From assembly GCA_965279205.1 (NCBI GenBank), contig OZ257144.1:2480001-2544000 (forward strand): 64,000 bases of DNA, in the 5' to 3' direction. Below the pieces are notes generated by a model, which was not told the origin of the DNA, searched no databases, and worked only from the letters and a program-made list of their open reading frames with translations. The position numbers and the translations under genes were made by a program. Within the stretch, counting starts at the first letter, position 1. Each line of letters begins with the position of its first letter. The stretch comes from UBA7672 sp965279205. GTDB taxonomy: Bacteria; Pseudomonadota; Alphaproteobacteria; Caulobacterales; Hyphomonadaceae. Positions 8,359 to 16,390 of this stretch are shown here, one piece after another.

Positions 8359-10767
8359 ATGGCTGAATCCAAAGCCAAGGCCAACACCCGCCATCTGGCG
8401 CGTGTGCTGGAGACCGGAGCGGCTCTGCTGTCCCACGAGGATGCCGCAAGCCCGCCTGCGCGCGCACTCAACGCTCACCTCGCCGCCATTCGTACCCTGG
8501 CCGGTGAGAGCGAAGCTGCTGAAATGGTTTGCGAAGCTATCCGCGCCCGCAAGCTCAGCCCTATCGCGCCTGCCAACCTGATCGAGAGCGCTCGCGCGAC
8601 GGTGCTCGAGTCCGCTGCCCTGCCCGCAGCACTTGCCGACGCGACCGCAATCGCCTCAGCCCGCGCCGTCGCGACGCAGGCCTTTGTCGCTGTCGCGGAC
8701 GCGCTGGAAACCCTGACCATCGAAACCGACGACCAGGGCCGGCCAACGACATCAGCGCTGATCGACGCTTTCCGGGCTGGCGCTGACGCTGAACTGATCG
8801 AGATTGCGCTGTGCACGCCCGGCGGGCCCCGCGCGGCGGCCATCACACTGCGGAGACAAGCAGCCGGCGCGCGTGAGGCTGGTCGCCAGACTTACGCTAT
8901 CCCGGCTTGGGCCGGTCTTGATGCCAACGAGATCGCCGGTGCGGTCGAGCGCGTGAGCAAGACGCGGCTGGCGGTTGAAATCCGGATTGGCGAGATATCT
9001 GACGACGCCAACACTCCAGCCATTGCCGTCAACCTCGCGCGCTACTCAGTTGGCGGACCCGCCGACCTCGATGTGATGTCTGCAGAGCTTGGCGCCTTGG
9101 CGACAGCCGTTCCGGGATGCGCAATCTACCTGGCTGGACTGAGCGCTGCCGTGATGTCGCGCGGCATCGCCTATGACAGCGAACCGGGCCACACGCTGGC
9201 GGCGGACCTGTGCCGCCGCGCAGCCGAAGCCGCTGGCAAGGCTACGGTCGAGCACACGTCGGCGGAGGCAATCCGCTGGATCGCCGCCGAGAGCAGCGGC
9301 GCCGATCCGGTCGATCTTTTGCTGGCGCATGAGGACGAACAAACGCCCGACCTCTCGGATTGCGTCTCGGCGGCTCTTTCGGCGTCGGCGTCCAAGACGG
9401 AGGCCGAAGACGTGCGCCTGCGCATTCTCGGCGCGCGCACACTCGATCAGATCGATGGCCTGGAACGAAATCGCCTGGAGGCTCGAGGCCTTACCGAAGA
9501 CGCGCTGGACCGTGTGGAACAGGCGCTCAAGGAAGGCCTGAACCTTTCGGCGGCCTTCTCCCGCTGGGTTGTCGGCGACGACCTGATCCGCAAGCGTCTC
9601 GGCCTTGATCCTGAAGCCTACGACGCCGACGGCGAAGCACTTCTGCGCGCTCTCGGCCTCTCGGCCAGGGAGATCGACGAGGCACGTGTTGCCGTCCAGG
9701 GCCGCCGCCGGCCTGTATCCAATCCGAAGTCGCCGCTGGCTCGCATCCTCGCGCGGTCGGATGGCGTGACGCCCGAAGCCCGCGTGCGAATGGCTAAGGC
9801 CATCGCCCCTCACCTTGCCCGTCGTCCCGTCGTGACGATCGCGTCCGGCGAGCAGTCTGATACAGCGCGGATGACAGTCCACGCCTCGGTGCGAGCGGCG
9901 ATGGGGGCCGGACTTGGCCTTCGCATCGATGCCGGCCGACCTGCGGTTGACGGCGAACTGCACAACCGCATCGCCGAAGCCAAGCGCCGCGCCCGGGCGC
10001 CGCTGGCCAGCGAGATGCAGGCGCCAACGTTCGAGCGAGCGCCGCAGGTCGCGCCTGCAGCGCATGTGAACGACGAGATCTATATCGCCGAGCGCCGCCG
10101 CCTGCCGGATCGCCGCAAGGGGTATATCCAGAAGGCCACTGTCGGCGGCCACAAGGTCTATCTTCACACCGGCGAGTTCGATGACGGCGAGCTCGGCGAG
10201 ATCTTCATCGACATGCACAAGGAAGGCGCCGCTTTCCGCTCGCTGATGAACAACTTCGCGATCGCAGTCTCGATCGGTCTGCAATACGGCGTGCCGCTGG
10301 AAGAGTTCGTCGACGCCTTCGTGTTCACGCGCTTCGAGCCGGCTGGCGAAGTCACCGGCAATGACTCGATCCGCCGCGCAACCTCGATCCTCGACTACAT
10401 CTTCCGCGAACTCGCAGTCAGCTATCTGGGCCGCGACGATCTCTCAGAAGTCGACAATGTCAGCCATGACGGCCTGGGCGGCGGGGCAAGCGAAGGCGAG
10501 GAGCCGACCGTTCCCGTCGCGCCCGTCCGCCCAGAACAGCTGATCTCTCGTGGCTTCAGCCGCGGCGTGATGCCCGACAACATCGTGCCATTCACCGCGC
10601 GCCGCGTTGCCGAGCGACTGGACGAGTCGGGCGCGCCCGCGATCACGCCACAGCGCAGTCCTGACTATCTCTCCGATGCCTGCCCCACCTGCGGCCACTT
10701 CACGCTGCGGCCGGACGATGGTGTTGCGGTGTGCGAGGCCTGCGGCGCGACAGTGCAGACGGCGTAG
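8359..10767 (+). CDS. NrdJ-related protein with TSCPD-type C-terminal region and no recognisable reductase core
   Basis: This 802-residue protein has two clear parts. Residues from about 577 to 700 match the C-terminal region of adenosylcobalamin-dependent ribonucleotide reductase NrdJ very closely (RRRLPDRRKGYIQKA, IFIDMHKEGAAFRSLMNNFA, EEFVDAFVFTRFEPAGEV). The end carries a zinc ribbon with Cys775, Cys778, Cys792 and Cys795. A weaker NrdJ-like stretch lies near 398-450 (FSRWVVGDDLIRKRLGLD). The first 390 residues are Ala-rich and helical, and I find none of the reductase active-site motifs (no NPCSE or NxCxE pattern). NrdJ enzymes are normally near 1200 residues. I infer an NrdJ paralogue that lost catalysis but kept the C-terminal module. 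It is divergent from NDUFA12, with a 204-bp spacer. Confidence 0.75.
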   Translation: MAESKAKANTRHLARVLETGAALLSHEDAASPPARALNAHLAAIRTLAGESEAAEMVCEAIRARKLSPIAPANLIESARATVLESAALPAALADATAIASARAVATQAFVAVADALETLTIETDDQGRPTTSALIDAFRAGADAELIEIALCTPGGPRAAAITLRRQAAGAREAGRQTYAIPAWAGLDANEIAGAVERVSKTRLAVEIRIGEISDDANTPAIAVNLARYSVGGPADLDVMSAELGALATAVPGCAIYLAGLSAAVMSRGIAYDSEPGHTLAADLCRRAAEAAGKATVEHTSAEAIRWIAAESSGADPVDLLLAHEDEQTPDLSDCVSAALSASASKTEAEDVRLRILGARTLDQIDGLERNRLEARGLTEDALDRVEQALKEGLNLSAAFSRWVVGDDLIRKRLGLDPEAYDADGEALLRALGLSAREIDEARVAVQGRRRPVSNPKSPLARILARSDGVTPEARVRMAKAIAPHLARRPVVTIASGEQSDTARMTVHASVRAAMGAGLGLRIDAGRPAVDGELHNRIAEAKRRARAPLASEMQAPTFERAPQVAPAAHVNDEIYIAERRRLPDRRKGYIQKATVGGHKVYLHTGEFDDGELGEIFIDMHKEGAAFRSLMNNFAIAVSIGLQYGVPLEEFVDAFVFTRFEPAGEVTGNDSIRRATSILDYIFRELAVSYLGRDDLSEVDNVSHDGLGGGASEGEEPTVPVAPVRPEQLISRGFSRGVMPDNIVPFTARRVAERLDESGAPAITPQRSPDYLSDACPTCGHFTLRPDDGVAVCEACGATVQTA

Positions 10768-11366
10768 GCAGGACGCAGGAATGTCGCGCGACAAGTCGCG
10801 CAGTTCACGCCCGGCAAATCTTGCCTAGAGAGAGGCGCAACGATCGTCGTTAACGATCAGGAACGGAATTTAATCCAGTTCGTTGATAACCGATCGCAGT
10901 TGCCGCAGCGAAATCAAAACTCGCCTGACAGGCAGCACCTTGCTTTGTTTGTATTTCAGTAACGGGCTCAGGGTATTCGTTACTTTCTGCCCACTTTACC
11001 TTCCCTTTTCGCACTAAATGCCGCCTTCCATCCGCCCAGTTTGAACTCTTCTGTGGCGCGAACGTTGCTTCACCCGCGGCACGAGCCGCGAGCACCACTA
11101 CGGGACCCGAGTTGATGACCCAGCGTATTCTGATCGCCGTGTTTGCCATCGGACTGATGAGCCTCTCGGTCCTGGCCTAGCCACCCCAATCACTGTCGTT
11201 TCTGCTGTCGCCATCGGCACGATGAGCCCATTGGCTTTCGCGCAGATGCGGCTTTGAACGTAACGATTGGTGAGACGCAGTTTTGCCGAGCTGATCCAGC
11301 ACGGCGCGCGTTCGCGGATGGCCTGCCCGCAGGCATTCGCCTCCCCACCCGCAACTTAACCGAAAT
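10768..11366. other. Gene-poor 600-bp spacer with decayed signal-peptide remnants
   Basis: No convincing gene fills this stretch, and its middle is less GC-rich than its surroundings. At 11115-11180 an ATG-led frame gives a 21-residue hydrophobic peptide (MTQRILIAVFAIGLMSLSVLA) that stops at TAG just where a signal peptide would be cleaved. At 11180-11258 a second, shifted frame reads like another signal peptide end (AIGTMSPLAFAQ) before TGA. A reverse frame at 10850-11149 (99 residues) has no family I recognise and is unlikely to be real. The strand and role of the spacer are unknown. Confidence 0.45.
11115..11258 (+). pseudogene. Tandem diverged signal-peptide-like remnants
   Basis: Two related segments lie about 75 bp apart. 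Both contain GCCATCGG followed within a few bases by GATGAGCC (11142-11166 and 11209-11229). The first has an ATG and a hydrophobic 21-residue reading then TAG; the second ends in FAQ-like signal-cleavage residues then TGA. I infer a duplicated small exported-protein gene that has lost its mature part. A functional 21-residue membrane peptide is the alternative. Confidence 0.3.
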
Positions 11367-11903
11367 CTAGATCTCGGCCGCTGGATCCGTCGGCTCTGGC
11401 TTTTTCAAACCTTCCAGAACCGCCTTGAAGCAACTGCAGCTCGCCAGGTCGGCGCACGCAAGCGCTTCCAGCCTGCCCAGCAGGCCCGCCGTCAGGATTT
11501 CCTGCTGCGGCTTGTCCAGCACCAGCGCAGCCAGCTTCACCGCGCGAGCCTGCGCATGGGTAAGCCGGATGGTGGTCTTGATCGGGTGGCCGAAGCTGTT
11601 GAGCTGCGGATAGGCCTTGTTCGGGATCCAGCCCGTTCCATCGAAGTCGGGGGCGTGAACCGGCTTGGCCGCCGGCCAGGTCGCGACCACGTCCTGCAGC
11701 TTCACCTTCATGTCGGCGACGCTGCCGACGGGCTCCGAGGCCGCCGCCGCGACCGGCCTTGGCCGCGCGGCGAAGCTGGGCACTTCCGCCGGCGTAACCG
11801 GCGGCTGCCAGGGCTTGTGGCCGAAGGGTGGTTCCTGGCTCGGCTTTGCCTCACCCTTTCGGGCCAGCATGCCGGCAGTCAGAGATGCAAACGATGAGGA
11901 CAT
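11367..11903 (-). CDS. Small partner protein of the ParA-like ATPase, possible ribbon-helix-helix fold
   Basis: This is a 178-residue protein encoded 20 bp downstream of the ParA-like gene. Residues 1-20 (FASLTAGMLARKGEA) form a short basic, amphipathic N-terminal motif. Residues 20-100 are Pro/Ala-rich. Residues about 105-150 read as a strand followed by two helices (KTTIRLTHAQARAVKLAA then KPQQEILTAGLLGRLEAL), the order expected of a ribbon-helix-helix or similar adaptor domain. ParA/MinD ATPases commonly pair with a small DNA- or cargo-binding partner whose basic N-terminus stimulates ATP hydrolysis. I infer that role here; I do not recognise the family. The C-terminus holds two Cys (CSCF). 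Confidence 0.6.
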   Translation of the reverse strand: MSSSFASLTAGMLARKGEAKPSQEPPFGHKPWQPPVTPAEVPSFAARPRPVAAAASEPVGSVADMKVKLQDVVATWPAAKPVHAPDFDGTGWIPNKAYPQLNSFGHPIKTTIRLTHAQARAVKLAALVLDKPQQEILTAGLLGRLEALACADLASCSCFKAVLEGLKKPEPTDPAAEI

Positions 11904-11923
11904 GAACTCTCTCTAACAGGGCC

Positions 11924-12946
11924 TCAGTGCGTGGAACGGCGGCCGAAGCTGCGCGCCTGGCGACGATCGACCTGCCCGGCCGGTGGGCCGCGATCACCTT
12001 TGCGGCGTTCCAGCGCGTTGCGATCGACCGGCGGAGGCGCCTCAAGCACAGCGGTTGCTGACCGGCTTGCGGCCTGTGGCTGCGCTGGCATGGGTGGGCG
12101 AGCCGCCGCAACAGGCGCGGCCTTGCGGCGCTCAACAGAAACCTGCTGGACAGCGATGTTGGCCCAGGCGGGAAGCTCGGGCTCCCAGCCGATCTCGTCA
12201 TCCTCGTCGTCGACAACGGGAGCAGCAGGGCCCGAAGGACCTTCCGGCGTAAGCACGACTGTCGAGAAGTCGGTGCGCGGTTTCTCGGCCCAAAGGGGAT
12301 CAACACCGCCGTAAAGCTTCGCGAGGCGGCTGCGCATGTAGAGCCACAGCGCCGAAACTTCGCGTGCGGACTTGGACTCAGGCTGGATGTCGCCAACCGT
12401 GCGGCCATCGATCATCGAAGCGGCAAAGTCGACGCGATGGTGAATCGTAACCGGAGCCACCACGCCATGCTGCGACAGTGCGACGGCGGTTTCAGACGTG
12501 ATCCGGGCGCGCGGCGTGGCCGAGTTGACGACAAAGACCAGCGACTTGCCCAAGCTGTCCGCGATATCGACGGTAGGGCCGACAGCACGAAGATCGTGCG
12601 GGCTGGGGCGCGTCGGCACCACGACCAGGTCGGCGCGCTGGACAACGTGGGCGATGGTCTGCGTGACCGCCGGGGGCGTGTCGATCACGATAAGCTTGAA
12701 ACCGATGCTCTTGAGGTGATCCAGGCAGGCATCGAGCTCTTCGAGAGAGGCCTGCGCAAAGGCTGGCGTGGAGGATGCGCGCGCATTCCACCATTTCGAC
12801 AGCGAGCCTTGCGGGTCGGTATCGATCAGGGCGACCGGGCCATCGCCCGTGCGCTCAGCCTCGACCGCGATATGCCCCGATAGCGTGGTCTTTCCGGACC
12901 CGCCCTTCTGGGACGCAAACACGACAATACGAACGCCGTCCGCCAT
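11924..12946 (-). CDS. ParA/MinD-family P-loop ATPase with long disordered tail
   Basis: This is a 340-residue protein whose first 210 residues are a ParA-type ATPase. The deviant Walker A is QKGGSGKTT with its signature lysine, switch I is DTDPQGSLSKWW, and switch II/Walker B is LIVIDTPPA. The DLVVVPTRPSPHDLRA segment is also ParA-like. Residues from about 215 on are acidic then Pro/Ala/Arg-rich, an extension not typical of chromosomal ParA or MipZ. No parB or parS is next to it, and it is followed by a small partner gene. I infer a positioning ATPase for DNA or a protein cargo. It is not the main chromosomal parAB, which normally neighbours gid/mnm genes. Confidence 0.8.
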   Translation of the reverse strand: MADGVRIVVFASQKGGSGKTTLSGHIAVEAERTGDGPVALIDTDPQGSLSKWWNARASSTPAFAQASLEELDACLDHLKSIGFKLIVIDTPPAVTQTIAHVVQRADLVVVPTRPSPHDLRAVGPTVDIADSLGKSLVFVVNSATPRARITSETAVALSQHGVVAPVTIHHRVDFAASMIDGRTVGDIQPESKSAREVSALWLYMRSRLAKLYGGVDPLWAEKPRTDFSTVVLTPEGPSGPAAPVVDDEDDEIGWEPELPAWANIAVQQVSVERRKAAPVAAARPPMPAQPQAASRSATAVLEAPPPVDRNALERRKGDRGPPAGQVDRRQARSFGRRSTH

Positions 12947-13107
12947 AGCCCTCTCCCGGCGATCCAGCGCGCCTGCATCGAGGCGCAGCTCCAGATCCGT
13001 GCACAGGCTGACGCATGCCGTTTTAGCGCAGCCTTAGACGCATGCTGACGATTTGCTCCGGGGCGTTAAGAGAGGTGAACGTTAATAGGCCTGCGCGCAC
13101 ACACCCA

Positions 13108-13135
13108 GAAATGCCCGATGAATGCTGGGCATTTC
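13108..13135. repeat. 9-bp inverted repeat downstream of aspS
   Basis: GAAATGCCC and its exact reverse complement GGGCATTTC are separated by 10 bases. It lies 56 bp beyond the aspS stop and upstream of the ParA-like gene on the same strand. It has no T-run, so it is at best a weak or factor-dependent terminator; an operator for the ParA operon is also possible. Confidence 0.4.
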
Positions 13136-13190
13136 CAGGTTTATGCATGCGTACAAAACAGCGTTAGCAACGGCCGGCGGCGGATCGAAT

Positions 13191-15092
13191 TTACTTCTTT
13201 TCTGCCGCCGTAATGCGGATACCGAGCTCGCGAAGCTGCTTGGTTGTGGCTTCGCTCGGAGCGCCCATCAGCAGGTCCTGCGCCTGCTGGTTCATCGGGA
13301 ACAGCGTGATCTCGCGCAGGTTCTGGACGCCGCACACCAGCATCACGATGCGGTCCACGCCCGCAGCCATGCCGCCGTGGGGCGGAGCGCCGAACTGGAA
13401 CGCACGATAAAGACCGCCGAACTGTTCCTCGACCTGAGTCTTCGACAGGCCGGTGAGTTCGAAAGCCTTAACCATCGTCGCAGGGTGATGGTTGCGAATG
13501 GAGCCCGACGCGATCTCGTAGCCGTTGCAGACCATGTCGTACTGGTACGCCTTCAGGGCCAGCGGATCCGGCGCCGTGTTCAGCGCCTCCATCCCGCCCT
13601 GCGGCATCGAGAACGGGTTGTGCGCGAAGTCGATACGCTTCTCGTCCTCGTTCCATTCGTAGAACGGGAAGTCGACGATCCAGCAGCAGGCAAACTGGTT
13701 GAGGTCCACCAGGTTGAGGTCGAGAGCGATACGGTTACGGGCTTCGCCGGCGAACTTATAGAAAGCTGACGGCAAGCCGGCGACGAAGAAGATCGCGTCG
13801 CCAATCCCAAGTTTGAATTGTTCGATGATCGCCGCAACTCGCTCGGGGCCTAGATTCTTCGCAATAGGCCCCATCGCCACGGGCTGCGCACAGTGCAAAT
13901 CGTACTTTCGCTCTGCTTCTGCCTGTGCTTCGGGCCCCTTGAATGCAGCATCCGCCATTACCTTGGCATGTAGCTGGCGATCCGCGTCGATGAAGGTGTC
14001 TTCCATTTTTCGAATGAAAATGTAGCCAAGGCCCGGCTGGCCCTGCTGCTGCGCCCAGGAGTTCATCCTGTCACAGAACGCGCGCGAGCCGCCGCCAGGT
14101 GCGGGAATGCCCCACACCTCGACCTTGGCATCCTTCTCCAGCATGCCGGCGAATACCTTGAAGCCCGAGCCGCGGAACTGGTCGGAAACGTTATCCATCT
14201 CGATCGGGTTACGCAGGTCCGGCTTGTCGGAGCCGTACTTGCGCACGGCCGTGTCGTACGGGATGCGCGGGAATTTCTGGGTTACGGGTTTACCATCGGC
14301 GAATTCCTCGAACACGCCGCGCAGCACGGGCTCCATCGTGTCCCACACGTCTTCCTGGGTCACGAAGCTCATCTCAAGATCGAGCTGGTAGAACTCGCCT
14401 GGCAGACGGTCAGCACGCGGATCCTCGTCGCGGAAGCATGGCGCGATCTGGAAGTAGCGGTCGAAGCCCGCCACCATCAGCAGCTGCTTGTACTGCTGCG
14501 GCGCCTGCGGCAGCGCGAAGAATTTGCCCTGGTGAATACGGCTCGGCACCAAGAAGTCGCGCGCGCCCTCCGGCGAGGACGCGGTGAGGATCGGCGTCGA
14601 GTATTCCGTGAACCCCACATCGGCCATGCGGCGGCGCATCGAAGCGATGACCTTTGTCCGCTTCACGATGTTGGCGTGCAGCGTCTCGCGGCGCAGGTCG
14701 AGGAAGCGATATTTGAGGCGCACATCCTCGGGATATTCCGGCTCGGCGAACACCGGCAGCGGCAGCTCGTCCGCCTCCGAGATCACCGACAGGTCAGAGA
14801 CCTTCAGCTCGATCGCCCCGGTCGCAAGGTTCGCGTTCACGGTGGACGCCTCGCGCGCCAGCACCTCGCCCGTGACCGTGATCACGGTCTCGACCCGCAC
14901 GCGCTCGAGGCGGCCGAAATGGGGGCTGGAGGGCGTAATGACGCACTGGGTCAGGCCGTAATGGTCCCGCAGGTCGATGAACAGCAGGCCGCCATGGTCG
15001 CGTTTACGGTGAACCCAGCCAGAAAGCCGGACGGTATTGCCCACGTCACCCGCGCGCAGCTGGCCGCAAGTGTGCGTCCTGTAAGCGTGCAT
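13191..15092 (-). CDS. aspS: Aspartyl-tRNA synthetase
   Basis: AspS, 633 residues, is a class IIb synthetase. It has an N-terminal OB anticodon-binding domain (about 1-110, with VRLSGWVHRKRDHGG). Class II motif 2 is FRDEDPRADRLPGEFYQLDLEM, and motif 3 is in GMAAGVDRIVML near the C-terminus. A GAD insertion domain lies between. ATG 15092 matches the family start MHAYRTHTCG; the frame is open 76 codons further but through sequence that overlaps rnd. Many alphaproteobacterial AspRS are non-discriminating and also charge tRNA-Asn; no gatCAB is in the window to test this. Confidence 0.96.
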   Translation of the reverse strand: MHAYRTHTCGQLRAGDVGNTVRLSGWVHRKRDHGGLLFIDLRDHYGLTQCVITPSSPHFGRLERVRVETVITVTGEVLAREASTVNANLATGAIELKVSDLSVISEADELPLPVFAEPEYPEDVRLKYRFLDLRRETLHANIVKRTKVIASMRRRMADVGFTEYSTPILTASSPEGARDFLVPSRIHQGKFFALPQAPQQYKQLLMVAGFDRYFQIAPCFRDEDPRADRLPGEFYQLDLEMSFVTQEDVWDTMEPVLRGVFEEFADGKPVTQKFPRIPYDTAVRKYGSDKPDLRNPIEMDNVSDQFRGSGFKVFAGMLEKDAKVEVWGIPAPGGGSRAFCDRMNSWAQQQGQPGLGYIFIRKMEDTFIDADRQLHAKVMADAAFKGPEAQAEAERKYDLHCAQPVAMGPIAKNLGPERVAAIIEQFKLGIGDAIFFVAGLPSAFYKFAGEARNRIALDLNLVDLNQFACCWIVDFPFYEWNEDEKRIDFAHNPFSMPQGGMEALNTAPDPLALKAYQYDMVCNGYEIASGSIRNHHPATMVKAFELTGLSKTQVEEQFGGLYRAFQFGAPPHGGMAAGVDRIVMLVCGVQNLREITLFPMNQQAQDLLMGAPSEATTKQLRELGIRITAAEKK

Positions 15093-15216
15093 GGGGACAA
15101 AACTCCTGCTTTTCCCGGGAAAATCGGGGATTTGGCTTGATAGATCGGGCGGACAAGCGCATGTCGCCGTCGAGCTTGTCAATATCGGCTGGTCGCCGAA
15201 TCGGGAGCCTGTGGTT

Positions 15217-16386
15217 TTGAACGACGACGAGACCGGCGAGATCCGGCTGATCACCGACACGGATGCGCTGGTTGCCGCCTGCGAACGACTGGCCGACGGC
15301 GATTTCCTGGCCGTCGACACCGAATTCCATCGCGAGACGACCTACTGGCCTCAGGTCTGCCTGATCCAAGTCGCCAATGCCGACTACGACGTGCTGGTCG
15401 ACCCGATCGCGAAGATCGACCTGTCGCCGCTGATGAAGCTGCTGGCTGACAAATCGAAGGTGAAGGTCTTCCACGCCGCGCGCCAGGATCTCGAAATCTT
15501 CACCCGCATGATCGGCGAGACGCCCTCGCCTATATTCGACACGCAAATCGCCGCCATGGCCTGCGGGCTCGGTGATTCCATTTCCTACGAGAACCTGGTG
15601 TCGCGCGTGCTGAAGGGCACGGTCGACAAGTCGTCCCAGTTCACCGATTGGGCGCGCCGGCCGCTTTCCGAGAAACAGCTGCGGTACGCGCGAGGAGACG
15701 TGGTTTATCTCCGCAAGATCTACCGGATCCTCAGCGAGAAACTGGCCAAGCAGAACCGCACGGACTGGGTGAAGGACGAACACGACGCCCTGATCGATCC
15801 CGAGATCTACGCCTTCGAACCGGAGTCGGCATGGAAGCGCCTGAAGATCCGGAAATACCGCAACGACTATCTCGCCGTGCTCGCCAATGTCGCCGCCTGG
15901 CGCGAGCGTGTGGCGCAGGAAACCGACAAGCCGCGCGGACGCATCCTGAAGGACGACGCGATCCAGGAGATCGCCCAGCAGAAACCGCGTACGTCAGAAG
16001 CGCTGGAGCGCATGCGCGCCGTGCCTGCTGGCTTCTCACGCTCCAAGCATGGCGTCGGTCTTATCCACGCCATCAACCAGGCGCTGGACGAACCGGACAA
16101 GTACGCACCGGACGTGGAGCGTCCGGAATCCGCCGGCCCGCCGCCGGGCGCCGTCGGCGATCTTCTCAAGGTGTTGCTGAAGCAGGTCTCGGATGACGCA
16201 GGCGTGGCGACGCGCCTGATCGCGAACGCCGCCGATCTTGAGAGGCTTGCACGCGACGACAACCCGGACATCCCCGCGCTCAAGGGCTGGCGTCGCGAAG
16301 TGTTTGGCGAAAAAGCGCTGCGACTGAAGAGCGGCAAGGTCGCTCTGGCGGCATCGCCCAAAGGCGTGAAGATCGTCGAGGTCTGA
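15217..16386 (+). CDS. rnd: Ribonuclease D
   Basis: RNase D, about 389 residues, is a DEDD-type 3'-5' exoribonuclease in tRNA 3' maturation. Exo I is VDTEFHRETTYWPQ, Exo II is VFHAARQDLEIF, and Exo III with its Tyr is LRYARGDVVYL. An HRDC domain follows (about 205-290). The start is uncertain. An ATG at 15091 would share bases with the aspS start codon and leave no promoter. I favour TTG 15217, which has GGGAG 9 bases upstream; GTG 15211 is the alternative. It converges with ppx, with 4 bp between stops. Confidence 0.9.
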   Translation: MNDDETGEIRLITDTDALVAACERLADGDFLAVDTEFHRETTYWPQVCLIQVANADYDVLVDPIAKIDLSPLMKLLADKSKVKVFHAARQDLEIFTRMIGETPSPIFDTQIAAMACGLGDSISYENLVSRVLKGTVDKSSQFTDWARRPLSEKQLRYARGDVVYLRKIYRILSEKLAKQNRTDWVKDEHDALIDPEIYAFEPESAWKRLKIRKYRNDYLAVLANVAAWRERVAQETDKPRGRILKDDAIQEIAQQKPRTSEALERMRAVPAGFSRSKHGVGLIHAINQALDEPDKYAPDVERPESAGPPPGAVGDLLKVLLKQVSDDAGVATRLIANAADLERLARDDNPDIPALKGWRREVFGEKALRLKSGKVALAASPKGVKIVEV

Positions 16387-16390
16387 GACC

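Noticed and set aside
10850..11149. 99-residue reverse frame in the gene-poor spacer
   Set aside because: No SD, no family and unlikely composition; its start overlaps the signal-peptide remnant on the other strand. Not supported as a gene.
15093..15320. N-terminal extension of aspS by 76 residues
   Set aside because: The extra residues are Ser/Thr/Arg-rich without AspRS similarity and run antisense through rnd. The family start is at 15092.
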